A stretch of DNA of 64,000 bases from positions 49,402-113,401 of the forward strand of contig JAMLJA010000017.1 in assembly GCA_023953905.1 (NCBI GenBank), in the 5' to 3' direction. Of this stretch, positions 34,182 through 42,738 are shown one piece after another (position 1 is the stretch's first letter; every line of letters begins with the position of its first letter). The translations under genes were made by a program, and so were the position numbers. The stretch comes from Rhizobiaceae bacterium. GTDB lineage: Bacteria > Pseudomonadota > Alphaproteobacteria > Rhizobiales > Rhizobiaceae. A model generated the notes under the pieces. That model was not told the DNA's origin and searched no databases. It saw nothing but the letters and a program-made list of their open reading frames with translations.

Positions 34182-35186
34182 TTGGATCCTCGGCCGACAT
34201 TTCTGAGTATCGTTGTCCCGGTGTATAACGAAGAAGGGGCGATCGATCTCTTTCTCGGACGCCTGCGGCCGATCCTTCAGCAACAGGAACTGGGCGGTTA
34301 CGAGATCATCTTCGTCAATGACGGGTCGCGTGACAAAACACTGGCTGTGCTTGAGGCACACGCCCGGCAAAGCAGCGACATCCGCATCGTCGATCTCTCC
34401 CGAAATTTCGGCAAGGAAGCCGCTCTGACTGCGGGTATCGATCACGCGACGGGCGACGCTGTCATTCCCATCGATGTCGACCTGCAGGATCCGCCCGAAC
34501 TCATCGCGGAAATGCTGGCGCGCTGGCGGGAAGGTTACGACGTGGTGCTCGCGGCCCGCAATGACAGGTCCAGCGACACACGATTCAAGCGTGTCACAGC
34601 CTCGCTCTTCTACCGTATCATGCTGCGCCTCTCGGATGTCGAGATCCCTGCTCAAACAGGCGATTTCCGGCTGATGGATCGCCGTGTCGTGGAAGCACTC
34701 AAGCTCATGCCGGAGCGTGCGCGCTTCATGAAGGGTGTGTTTGCCTGGGTCGGCTTCCGCACCAGCACCATCTATTTCAAGCGCGAGAAGCGTCAGGCGG
34801 GTGAAGCACAGCAGAGTCTCGGCAAGCTTGTCAGGCTCGCCGTCGACGGCATCGTTTCCTTCACCTCGCTGCCCTTGCGAATCTGGTCCGTCATCGGTGC
34901 AGCCATCGCGGCATTCTCGCTCCTCTATATGATGTTCATCGTCGTGCGCACGGTCTTCATGGGAGCGGACGTGCCGGGCTATGCATCGCTTGCCGTGCTG
35001 ATCCTGTTCTTCAGCGGCCTTATCCTGCTCAGCATCGGTGTTCTGGGCGAGTATCTCGCCCGCATCTATATCGAAGTGAAGCAGCGTCCCCTTTACATCG
35101 TCCGCGACACCCAGAACTTCTCCAACCGCATGGAGATCGAGGGTGCGGAGGCCCGGCACAAGGCGGAGACAGGAATTGCGGAGTAG
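34182..35186 (+). CDS. GT2 glycosyltransferase, GtrB/DPM-like with membrane C-terminus
   Basis: The start is a TTG at 34182 (MDPRPTF) as no better in-frame start fits the domain. The 334-residue protein has LSIVVPVYNEEGAIDLFL, FVNDGSRDKT and the DxD-like DVDLQDPP of family 2, then two hydrophobic segments (about 235-260 and 268-290, FFSGLILLSIGVLGEYLARIY). GtrB-type enzymes transfer a sugar to undecaprenyl phosphate on the inner face of the membrane. The next gene carries a GtrA-like flippase domain, so the pair probably makes a lipid-linked sugar for surface glycosylation. It marks the end of the catabolic block. Confidence 0.9.
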   Translation: MDPRPTFLSIVVPVYNEEGAIDLFLGRLRPILQQQELGGYEIIFVNDGSRDKTLAVLEAHARQSSDIRIVDLSRNFGKEAALTAGIDHATGDAVIPIDVDLQDPPELIAEMLARWREGYDVVLAARNDRSSDTRFKRVTASLFYRIMLRLSDVEIPAQTGDFRLMDRRVVEALKLMPERARFMKGVFAWVGFRTSTIYFKREKRQAGEAQQSLGKLVRLAVDGIVSFTSLPLRIWSVIGAAIAAFSLLYMMFIVVRTVFMGADVPGYASLAVLILFFSGLILLSIGVLGEYLARIYIEVKQRPLYIVRDTQNFSNRMEIEGAEARHKAETGIAE

Positions 35187-37305
35187 CGCCCTCGCCGCGA
35201 AAATGCGGCTGCTGGCGCCGGAGTTTATCCGATTTGCGTTCGTCGGTGGCGCCGCAACACTGGTGCATGCGGCAGTCTATACGGCCATTGTGAGCTGGAC
35301 GGCGCTGCATCCCCAGATCGCGAACGCACTCGGCTTCCTGAGCGCAGTCGGCATTTCGGTTCTGGGCCATCATCACTTCACCTTTCGCGAAGCATCCGGC
35401 AAGCGCGAGCTGGCGGACTCAAGCTGGCGGCTCGGCGTTGCAGCCATTTTCGGCTATCTGCTCAACGCGCTCTTCGTCTATGTCGTGTCCGACGTGCTCG
35501 CAGCCGGCCCGCGACTTGCCATCCTCCCAATGATCTTCGTCACGCCTGTGGCGACCTTCGCGTTGAACAGAAGCTGGGTGTTCTACGATCGCAGAAGCAA
35601 CCGTTCGGGTGAGGCGCTCGGGTCCAAAGAACGCGCCGCGAACACGCTGCCATCGCTGCTGGCGGTCCTGTCGTTTTCATGCGTGGTCGGTTTGATCGTG
35701 TTCCTGCTTTTCGGCGGTCAATACATGATCATGCCGACAAACACGGCGTGGATGATGCATTACGATCCCAGCCAGCATTATATGGGCTGGGCCTATTTTC
35801 GGGATACGCCGCTTTTCCAGTTCCCGCTGGGCGCAAATCCCCTGTTTGGCGACAAGATAGCCAGCTCCATCGTCTTTTCCGATTCCCTTCCACTCTTCGC
35901 CCTGCCGTTCAAGCTCGCGAATGCATGGCTGCCGCGTCCCTTTCAGTATTTCGGCATCTGGATTGCCTTGTGTTTCTGCCTGCAGACGTTCTTTGCCTTC
36001 CGCATACTCCGTCAGCTCGGCATGCCGCCCGAAGTGGCGGGGCTTGGCGGCATTCTGCTTGCGCTCTCACCCGCCATGCTGTGGCGTCTCGACGGGCACG
36101 AGGCGCTGATCGGACAATGGGTGCTTCTTGCAGGCGTATTGCTTTGTCTCGACAAGAGATGGCGCGGCGGTGCGTGGTTGCTGCTTCTGGCCGTCACCAC
36201 GCTGATACATGCCTATCTCTTTGTAATGGTCGCCGGTATCTGGGTGGCGGACGTCGCCGGCAGGTCACTGGGGTGGCACGGTGAAGGCAGCCCAAACTTA
36301 CGAGGAATTGTGGCGCCGATCGTCATCTGTCCGCTCATTGCGTGGTCGGTCGGATATTTCATGGTCGCGCCCCGTACGGACATCAGCGCCCGCGACGGCG
36401 GATTCGGTTTCTATCACGCAGAGCTACAGACCTTCTTCGATTCGAATGTTCTGTGGAGCTACATGCTTCCGGATATGCCTAATGGCCTCGGCGCAAATGA
36501 GGGACTGGGCTTTCTCGGCCTCGGCGGGTGCGCTTTGCTGATCCTTGCGATTGCCGTCCATATCTGGCGCAAGCAGTTTCCCAAACCGACGCCGGCCGTG
36601 AGGGCGCTGTTCCTGATCACGGTTGCCTTTGCGCTCTATGCATTCTCCAACCGGATCGCCATCGTCAACGAGACCATCGCCTCGATTCCTCTGCCACATG
36701 TGCTTGACCCGTTCCTTGTGGCTTTCAGGGTCTCGGGACGTTTCATCTGGCTGGCATCGCATCTGATCCTGCTGACGCTGGTGGTCTTTGCATTTCACTG
36801 GGCGGGGCGACGCATCGGCACGATCCTCCTGGCTGTTGCCGTGGTCGGCCAGTTTCTCGATCTCCAACCCGCAATGGCCTACTATCGCCAAAAGCTCTCC
36901 ACGCCCTGGGAAAACCCGGCGCAATCGGACTTCTGGAACGAGGCGGCACACAAATACCAGCGCCTCGCCTTTGCGCCGGCCAGTCCGCAGAACCCGAACT
37001 ATCTGCCCATGGCCATGTTTGCCGCAGAAAACGGTCTGGCCATCAATGTCGCCTATCTGGCCCGCCATGATGACTCCAAGATGGCGGCCGAGCAGAACGA
37101 GACGCTTTCATCTGTCGAGAACGGAACCCTGGCACCGGACACGCTCTATGTGGTCTGGGGGGACGGCAAGCTCTTTGAAACCGCCGTCGCGAACAAGCCA
37201 GCCGATACGTTTGCGGGACAGGTGGACGGCTTCAGCGTCCTCGCTCCAGGCTGGAGCGGCTGTACCGACAGCTGCGGTGCAATCGCGGCCGATCCCACAC
37301 GGTAA
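35143..37305 (+). CDS. GtrA-DUF6311-like fusion membrane protein
   Basis: This 720-residue membrane protein has a GtrA-like domain at about 27-150 (RFAFVGGAATLVHAAVYTA, then VGISVLGHHHFTFRE) followed by a large multi-spanning domain resembling DUF6311 (many hydrophobic segments from 170 to 590, ALSPAMLWRLDGHEALIGQW, VSGRFIWLASHLIL) and a soluble C-terminal part to 720. GtrA proteins are thought to flip undecaprenyl-linked sugars; the second domain may be the glycosyltransferase that uses it. Start: GTG 35143 overlaps the GT2 gene by 44 bp and has GGAG seven bases upstream; ATG 35203 also fits. It is coupled to the GT2 gene. Confidence 0.8.
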   Translation: MRRPGTRRRQELRSSALAAKMRLLAPEFIRFAFVGGAATLVHAAVYTAIVSWTALHPQIANALGFLSAVGISVLGHHHFTFREASGKRELADSSWRLGVAAIFGYLLNALFVYVVSDVLAAGPRLAILPMIFVTPVATFALNRSWVFYDRRSNRSGEALGSKERAANTLPSLLAVLSFSCVVGLIVFLLFGGQYMIMPTNTAWMMHYDPSQHYMGWAYFRDTPLFQFPLGANPLFGDKIASSIVFSDSLPLFALPFKLANAWLPRPFQYFGIWIALCFCLQTFFAFRILRQLGMPPEVAGLGGILLALSPAMLWRLDGHEALIGQWVLLAGVLLCLDKRWRGGAWLLLLAVTTLIHAYLFVMVAGIWVADVAGRSLGWHGEGSPNLRGIVAPIVICPLIAWSVGYFMVAPRTDISARDGGFGFYHAELQTFFDSNVLWSYMLPDMPNGLGANEGLGFLGLGGCALLILAIAVHIWRKQFPKPTPAVRALFLITVAFALYAFSNRIAIVNETIASIPLPHVLDPFLVAFRVSGRFIWLASHLILLTLVVFAFHWAGRRIGTILLAVAVVGQFLDLQPAMAYYRQKLSTPWENPAQSDFWNEAAHKYQRLAFAPASPQNPNYLPMAMFAAENGLAINVAYLARHDDSKMAAEQNETLSSVENGTLAPDTLYVVWGDGKLFETAVANKPADTFAGQVDGFSVLAPGWSGCTDSCGAIAADPTR

Positions 37306-37308
37306 TGT

Positions 37309-38682
37309 TCATTCGGCCGCGAAGTTCGGTCCGGGCTGTGCTGAATTCGCGTCCTCAATCGCGCCAAGCGATTCTGGAAAGATCAGGCTCGCCTGGAATC
37401 CATCGGCTTTGCCGGGTCGCGGCGAGTAAAGTTGCAATTCGGCCCCCATCTGCTGCGCGATGGAATTGGCGATCGCAAGGCCAAGGCCGGTTCCCGTGGA
37501 CGATGCGGTTCCACGCTCGAAAGGATACTTCAGGCGCGCAAGCACTTCTGCATCGACGATAGGCCCTCCATTGGAAACATCGATGCGATTGGCCGTGATC
37601 AAGACCGATACCTGCTCGACGGCTGAGCCGTGAAAAATAGCATTCTCGATCAGGTTGCGCACGGCGATCGCAAAGGCGTCGATGTCAACACGACGGACCA
37701 GAAGCGTTCCGAAAGATGCAATCACGATCGATGCGTTGCGCCCGGAACTGCGTGACAGCTCTTCGGCCACCATTCGCACCACAGGCTCTAGCATCAAGGG
37801 TGCAGGGGCCTTGCCAATTCCAGAATCGGCGCGGGCAAGCTGAAGCAGCTTTTCAGCCAATCGCGCCAGCCGGCGCAGCGAAAACTCGATCTGACCTGCG
37901 CGTTCACGAGTCGGCCCCTCATCAAGTTCCTCCATCAAGCGCTGCGTCTGCGCCAGAGCGCCTGCCAATGGGGTTCGCAACTCATGGGCGCTGTTCGAAG
38001 TAAACGCCCTCTCCGCCTCGATTGCACGCCGCAGCCGGTCGAGCAGGCCGTCCACCGAGTTTGCAATGATCGCAAGCTCGCTTGGAAGGCCTTCGACGTC
38101 GACAGGCGCAAGGTTGACACTGGAGCGCCCGCCAATCTCCCTGCTGAGTGAGGCGATGGGACGAAGGGTTCTCCGAACAATAACGAGCACAAGTAGTGCG
38201 CTCAGCGGCATGAGAGCGAGAAGCGGCAGCAGAAGGGCCATGATGCTCTCCCAAATCGCCTCGCGTCTGTGTGCAAGGGGATCGCCAACCTGCAGTACAA
38301 GTGTGCCGCTGATCGCAGGCAGTGAAAATACTCTGTGGGTCGCTGTATCGTAGTAACCAAATTTCAGAGGAATGTCGAAAGGCAGATGGGGGGCATCATG
38401 CGAATGCATCACGACTGCGCCGGATGCGTTTCTTACCTGCACGGCCAGGTACTCCTCCTCATCGGTGGCCGTAGAGTGAGGAAGCCGCAAGTGTTTGCCC
38501 AGATTTTCTCGCCTGAACATATCATCGACGACAAGCGGAAGGAGACGTTGCGCGGTCCCGCTGAGTGCTCTATCAAACACTTCGTCTAGCTCCTCGCGCA
38601 TGACAAACGCGCCTAGACCGACGGCGCAAAGCCACATCAACCCGATTGCGCCCGTCAATAGGAGTATCAGACGTTTGGTCAC
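37309..38682 (-). CDS. Sensor histidine kinase, QseC/TctE type
   Basis: The 457-residue protein has membrane segments at about 5-27 and 147-169 flanking a periplasmic part, a HAMP-like stretch, the H-box SNSAHELRTPLAGAL with His233, N-box NLIENAIFHGS and G-box GTGLGLAIANSI. It phosphorylates the response regulator that overlaps it by 4 bp upstream. A periplasmic domain of about 120 residues may sense metal or membrane stress as in QseC/PmrB relatives. The PepSY/cytochrome b561 pair divergent from this operon is the likely target. It is convergent with the GtrA fusion gene, 3 bp away. Confidence 0.92.
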   Translation of the reverse strand: MTKRLILLLTGAIGLMWLCAVGLGAFVMREELDEVFDRALSGTAQRLLPLVVDDMFRRENLGKHLRLPHSTATDEEEYLAVQVRNASGAVVMHSHDAPHLPFDIPLKFGYYDTATHRVFSLPAISGTLVLQVGDPLAHRREAIWESIMALLLPLLALMPLSALLVLVIVRRTLRPIASLSREIGGRSSVNLAPVDVEGLPSELAIIANSVDGLLDRLRRAIEAERAFTSNSAHELRTPLAGALAQTQRLMEELDEGPTRERAGQIEFSLRRLARLAEKLLQLARADSGIGKAPAPLMLEPVVRMVAEELSRSSGRNASIVIASFGTLLVRRVDIDAFAIAVRNLIENAIFHGSAVEQVSVLITANRIDVSNGGPIVDAEVLARLKYPFERGTASSTGTGLGLAIANSIAQQMGAELQLYSPRPGKADGFQASLIFPESLGAIEDANSAQPGPNFAAE

Positions 38683-39338
38683 GAGGCAGGGAGCCTGTAT
38701 CCTACGCCGCGCACTGTCTCAACCGTGCTCGCGCCGATCTTACGCCTGAGGCGGCTCACATAGACTTCCACTGTATTGCTCTCCACTTCGGATCCGAATG
38801 CGTAGAGAGCTTCTTCAATCTGGCCCTTGGACACGACCGCACCCGGTCGCGACGCGAGGCGCTCGAGTACCGCCCATTCTCGTGAGCTAAGGTCGACCGA
38901 CTGACCGACGCAATTCACGCTACGGTTCGCAATGTCGATCTCAACGGCTCCGATTGCCAGAACCGGATTGACGCGCCCGCTCATCCTTCTGACCACGGCA
39001 CCCATCCGCGCCGAAAGCTCACCCAGATCAAACGGCTTGACGAGATAGTCGTCTGCGCCCCGGTTGAGACCCTCGATCCGATCCGAGATCTGATCGCGTG
39101 CCGTCAGGATTATGACTGACATTTGGAGTTCCCCGCGTCGAAGCTCGCTCAGGAGATCAAGACCGTTGCCATCGGGCAAATGGAGATCGAGCAACACAAG
39201 GGCATAGTCGCTGACGGCCACATGATCTCGGGCGGCATGCAGGGACTCGGCCCAGTCCACTGCATGCCCAGCGGCAGTCGCGTGATCGCGCACCGCTTGT
39301 CCGATCATTTCATCATCCTCAACAAGAAGTACGCGCAA
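38679..39338 (-). CDS. OmpR-family response regulator, QseB/PmrA type
   Basis: The best start is TTG at 39338, preceded by GGGAGG at a six-base distance; this gives 219 residues beginning RVLLVEDDE. It has the phosphorylation site D51 (LLDLHLPDG) and a lysine at KPFDL, followed by the winged-helix C-terminal domain ending ETVRGVGYRLP. It overlaps the kinase gene by 4 bp (ATGA). A phased direct repeat ACCTGA-N5-ACCTGA lies 35-51 bp upstream of the start at 39373-39389. Confidence 0.92.
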   Translation of the reverse strand: MRVLLVEDDEMIGQAVRDHATAAGHAVDWAESLHAARDHVAVSDYALVLLDLHLPDGNGLDLLSELRRGELQMSVIILTARDQISDRIEGLNRGADDYLVKPFDLGELSARMGAVVRRMSGRVNPVLAIGAVEIDIANRSVNCVGQSVDLSSREWAVLERLASRPGAVVSKGQIEEALYAFGSEVESNTVEVYVSRLRRKIGASTVETVRGVGYRLPAS

Positions 39339-39372
39339 ACACACCCTCCCAATAACGCCCTGTGCCGATGTG

Positions 39373-39406
39373 ACCTGACAGCAACCTGAACGTATGCCGC
39401 TAGAAT
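39373..39406 (+). promoter_or_regulatory. Candidate response-regulator box and promoter for PepSY-cytochrome operon
   Basis: ACCTGA occurs at 39373-39378 and 39384-39389, 11 bp start to start, the spacing OmpR/PhoB-family dimers use. Eleven bases further is TAGAAT (39401-39406), a good -10 box. In PhoB-type activation the repeat replaces the -35 box at such a distance. Transcription would begin near 39413 and read into the PepSY gene. Confidence 0.55.
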
Positions 39407-39422
39407 AGAGAGGGGCCAACTT

Positions 39423-39458
39423 TAAATCTGACGGTCATTCAGGTCGACGTCAGATTTA
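39423..39458 (+). promoter_or_regulatory. 11-bp perfect inverted repeat in the PepSY leader
   Basis: TAAATCTGACG (39423-39433) and CGTCAGATTTA (39448-39458) pair perfectly around a 14-base spacer. If transcription starts near 39413 it lies in the 5' leader and could fold as an RNA hairpin; it could also be a second protein-binding dyad. There is no T-run after it. Confidence 0.5.
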
Positions 39459-39500
39459 CGACCGACAAGGGCGCCGTCAACGCCACCTAAGGAGGCCGAT

Positions 39501-39782
39501 GTGAAGAAGCTACTTGTACTGTCACTGTCTGCTTTCGCCGCGAGTTCGTCATTCGTGCTCGCCGCGTCGAAATGCGACGTCCCACTGTCCGACTGGAAGC
39601 CGCGCGAAGAATTGCAGGCCAAGTTGAAGGCCGAAGGCTGGGAAGTACGGTCGATCAAGACCGAAGACGGCTGCTACGAAGCATATGCGATGGACGCCAA
39701 CGGCAAGCGTGTCGAAGCCTATTTCAACCCGCAGACGTTCGAGCGGGTGGACAAGCCCGGCGGAGAGGGTGATGAGGGTTGA
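39501..39782 (+). CDS. PepSY-like secreted protein
   Basis: The 93-residue protein starts at GTG 39501 with a near-perfect TAAGGAGG five bases upstream. It has a signal peptide (KKLLVLSLSAFAASSSFVLAA, cleavage likely after LAA) and one PepSY-type domain (REELQAKLKAEGWEVRSIKTE, CYEAYAMDANGKRVEAYF). Two cysteines (CDV, DGC) could form a disulfide in the periplasm. It is 3 bp upstream of a cytochrome b561, a frequent partner, and divergent from a QseBC-type regulator. It may modulate a redox or metal-reductase function. Confidence 0.85.
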   Translation: MKKLLVLSLSAFAASSSFVLAASKCDVPLSDWKPREELQAKLKAEGWEVRSIKTEDGCYEAYAMDANGKRVEAYFNPQTFERVDKPGGEGDEG

Positions 39783-39785
39783 TCC

Positions 39786-40325
39786 ATGAACCCAACCATC
39801 CCCGTTTGGGACCCGTGGGTTCGAATTTTCCATTGGTCGCTTGTGACGAGTTTCGCTGTCGCGTGGCTTACCGGCGATGAATGGATGTCGATCCACGAGT
39901 GGGCCGGATACGCGGCGGGCGCTCTCGTCGTTTTCCGCATCGCCTACGGGCTGTTCGGGCCGCGTTATGCACGTTTCTCCCAGTTCATTCGCGGACCAGC
40001 AACCACTATCGCCTATCTCGAGGCGGTCATCTTCAATCGCGAGCAACGCTACATTGGTCATAATCCCCTGGGAGGCCTTATGGTTCTGGCCTTGCTCGGC
40101 GCGATCGGGACGACCGCGTTTACAGGTTGGCTGATGACCACTGACGCCTATTGGGGCGTCGGCTGGGTGGAGGCGGTGCATGAAACCTTCGCGAACGGAA
40201 TGCTGATACTGGTCTCCGTGCATCTGTGCGGTGTTCTCCTGTCGAGTTTAAGACATAAGGAGAATCTCGTCCGTGCGATGGTCACTGGTCGCAAGCCCGC
40301 CCCGAGCGCCGACGACATAGTCTGA
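39786..40325 (+). CDS. Cytochrome b561-family membrane protein
   Basis: The 179-residue protein has four hydrophobic segments and histidines in the usual heme-b positions: RIFHWSLVTSFAVAWL, MSIHEWAGYAAGALVV and LILVSVHLCGVLLSSLRH. It belongs to the cytochrome B561/Ni-Fe-hydrogenase b-type family and moves electrons across or within the inner membrane. With the PepSY protein upstream (3-bp gap) it forms a two-gene unit likely induced by the divergent two-component system. Confidence 0.9.
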   Translation: MNPTIPVWDPWVRIFHWSLVTSFAVAWLTGDEWMSIHEWAGYAAGALVVFRIAYGLFGPRYARFSQFIRGPATTIAYLEAVIFNREQRYIGHNPLGGLMVLALLGAIGTTAFTGWLMTTDAYWGVGWVEAVHETFANGMLILVSVHLCGVLLSSLRHKENLVRAMVTGRKPAPSADDIV

Positions 40326-40421
40326 GGATATGCCTGGCCGGACAAGGCCATCTCAACAGCCCTGTTGCACTTCGACGCAATCTCGCAGACATGACGGGAC
40401 CGGTCAGGCGCCATTACACTC

Positions 40422-41897
40422 TTGCAGGCAGACACGCACGTGACAGAAGCGCAACTTTCCTCAAAGTCCTTGCCGCATTCATCGGCGCGGTTTCCGGACC
40501 CTTGGCCTTATGCGGCGCTGGCACTGTTCTTTGCTTTGTCCACGCTGCTGCGACCGCTCATTGCGACAGCTGAAACACGCTATCTATCGGTCGCCTGGGA
40601 AATGGTGCTCCGAAAGAACTATTTCCTGATGACGCTCAATTTCGAGCCTTACTATCACAAGCCGCCGTTGTTTTTCTGGCTGATCGCTGGCGCCTGGGAG
40701 ATCTTCGGTGTTCATCGATCCGTGGCGACTGCCCTGCTGTTCCTTATCGCGTCGCTCGCGGTATTTCTGACCACGCGGCTTGCGACCACCATGTTTCCCG
40801 ACAGTCCCGGCATCGAGAAGAGAACGCCCTGGATGGTGGTCGGAAGCGTTGCCTTTCTCAGCTATGCGAGCCTGATCTATCTCGATGTCTTGCAGGCCGT
40901 ACTCGTGCTCGGATTCACTCTCTGCGTGATCGCGTTTGCGCGATCCGGAAGGCATTGGCGCGCCGCGGCGGCGGGTCTGTTTCTTGGGCTTGGAATTCTC
41001 GCCAAGGGACCGGTGATGATCGTTCATGTCATCTGGCCGGTGATCCTGTATCCGCTTTGGAAAGATCCGAATGGCGGACTCTCGCTACGTTCCTTCTATC
41101 AGGGATGCGCGACGATCATAGCCGTCAGCCTTGTGCCGGTCGCCTGCTGGCTGGGGCCACTGGTCGCCAAGGCCGACCCTGACTTTCTCTATAACCTGCT
41201 CTGGCGTCAAACGGTCGAACGCGTGTCGGGATCGCTCGACGGCGCGCATCCCCAGCCGGTCTGGTTCTATCTCATGCTGTTGCCGATCGTCATTCTCCCC
41301 TGGGGTATCGCGCCAGACCTGCTGAAGACGAAACCATGGCGGGCCATGCGGCAGATCGCGTCGCCTCAGTCATCAGACATGAGGATGTTGCGCTTGCTGG
41401 TGCTCTGGCTGGCGGGTGTCTTCGTCACGTTGAGTGTCGTTTCGGGCAAGCAACCTCATTATCTGATACCAGCGGTGCCCTTGCTGATGATCGTATTTAC
41501 CTATTTCCTGCGAGACTCACGTCTGACGCGGATCCGCAACACAGCGCTGGCAATGATTGCACTGTTTGTCGCAGGACAGGCGATTGCGGCCGCAACCGTG
41601 TTCGACCGGCTCAATCTCGTTCCGCTCGCTTCCTTCATGAAGGAACACGAGAACGCCGACTGGGCATATACAGGCCGATATCAGGGTGAGTTCAACTATC
41701 TTGCGCGCCTGCAAAGGCCAGTATCCGTGATCGCGCAGGCTGATGCGGAAAGCTGGCTCTGCGCCCACCCTGAAGGCTATGCGATCATCAAGTCGCGCAC
41801 ACCATTGCCCTCGTCCGAAGGCATTGTCTTCAGCCAACCCGCGAACAATGGTGCCTATTATGTCCTGTCAGCCGCCTCGGCCTGCCCTGTTCAATAG
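40422..41897 (+). CDS. GT39 (ArnT-like) glycosyltransferase
   Basis: The 491-residue polytopic protein has the family-39 N-terminal acidic/aromatic pattern (LIATAETRYLSVAWEMV, then KPPLFFWLIAGAWEIFG), about eleven hydrophobic segments and GLGILAKGPVMIVH. Such enzymes move sugars from undecaprenyl phosphate to lipid A or protein on the periplasmic side, as ArnT does with aminoarabinose. The start is uncertain (TTG 40422 or GTG 40440). It lies after a two-component system of PmrAB/QseBC type and the PepSY pair, so envelope modification in response to stress is plausible, though the 96-bp gap leaves its own promoter possible. Confidence 0.87.
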   Translation: MQADTHVTEAQLSSKSLPHSSARFPDPWPYAALALFFALSTLLRPLIATAETRYLSVAWEMVLRKNYFLMTLNFEPYYHKPPLFFWLIAGAWEIFGVHRSVATALLFLIASLAVFLTTRLATTMFPDSPGIEKRTPWMVVGSVAFLSYASLIYLDVLQAVLVLGFTLCVIAFARSGRHWRAAAAGLFLGLGILAKGPVMIVHVIWPVILYPLWKDPNGGLSLRSFYQGCATIIAVSLVPVACWLGPLVAKADPDFLYNLLWRQTVERVSGSLDGAHPQPVWFYLMLLPIVILPWGIAPDLLKTKPWRAMRQIASPQSSDMRMLRLLVLWLAGVFVTLSVVSGKQPHYLIPAVPLLMIVFTYFLRDSRLTRIRNTALAMIALFVAGQAIAAATVFDRLNLVPLASFMKEHENADWAYTGRYQGEFNYLARLQRPVSVIAQADAESWLCAHPEGYAIIKSRTPLPSSEGIVFSQPANNGAYYVLSAASACPVQ

Positions 41898-41976
41898 GGT
41901 TCCTTCGAAGGCAAGCGAAAAGCTGATCATTGACCGATACAAGCCGCTGGCCGCCGGAAACCAGAAACAATGCGTG

Positions 41977-42738
41977 TCATCCGATCACGCCAAAGTGGCG
42001 CAAGCCTTCAATCACACCGTCTGCCGCCGCTTCGTGCGCCTGGAACGTCTCCGCACCGGCACTCGCCTCGACCAGTTCAGGAAGAGCGTTGCCGACGAGA
42101 ATTCCGCGTATACCGGGGAGCTTGAACATTGTCGCATCGTTGCCCGTGTCCCCGGCAACGATCGCGGCAGTCAGCTCTACGCCGACATGCCGGCACAGCC
42201 AGTCCAATGCCGCGCCCTTGGCCGCAGCCGCCGGAATAACGTCGAGATCACGTGCGCTGGAATATACGATCTGCGCCCTCAGTCCTGATGCCGCAAGTTC
42301 CGCACCGATTGCGGCAATCGCGTCGGGCTCAGCGTCGTGCAGATACCAGCTGGACTTTCTGTCGTGGAGAAACTCGGCCGGTTGACGAACTGCCCCCGGC
42401 ACGCCTGTCAGCACCCTTTCCACCTCTGAGAGATCCCATCCCTCCGACAGGCTGTGTGCGAACGCATCCACATGCGCGGCCGCTGCGACGTCGAACATCA
42501 TCGTGCCAACACCGCCGATGAGAAAGTCCGGCGGCGGCAGCGGGACCTTGTCGAGCAGCGCGCGCATGTCATCGATCAGGCGACCGCTGCTGTAGACGAG
42601 CAAGGGCGGCGCTTTGGTGGCTTGCCACGCAGTGCGAAACCGCTCCGTCGCCGCATCGTCGCCAACGAGGGTTCCATCCAGATCACTGCAGAAAAGGTGC
42701 GCCTGTCTCAATCGCCGTCGTTCCAGGGCTCGGCCCAA
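41977..42738 (-). CDS. mfppA: Mannosylfructose-phosphate phosphatase
   Basis: The 253-residue HAD phosphatase has the nucleophile motif SDLDGTLVGD, motif 2 LVYSSGRL, and GDTGNDATMFKLPGIRGILVGNA. This is the sucrose-phosphatase-like family, and it closely resembles Agrobacterium mannosylfructose-phosphate phosphatase. It removes phosphate from the product of the synthase encoded just upstream; the genes overlap by 31 bp. Mannosylfructose is a compatible solute. A sucrose-phosphatase role is the alternative. Confidence 0.83.
   Translation of the reverse strand: MGRALERRRLRQAHLFCSDLDGTLVGDDAATERFRTAWQATKAPPLLVYSSGRLIDDMRALLDKVPLPPPDFLIGGVGTMMFDVAAAAHVDAFAHSLSEGWDLSEVERVLTGVPGAVRQPAEFLHDRKSSWYLHDAEPDAIAAIGAELAASGLRAQIVYSSARDLDVIPAAAAKGAALDWLCRHVGVELTAAIVAGDTGNDATMFKLPGIRGILVGNALPELVEASAGAETFQAHEAAADGVIEGLRHFGVIG

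Noticed and set aside
41903..41912. CCTTCGAAGG palindrome between convergent genes
   Set aside because: A single 10-bp palindrome in 80 bp has no supporting context and no T-tail.
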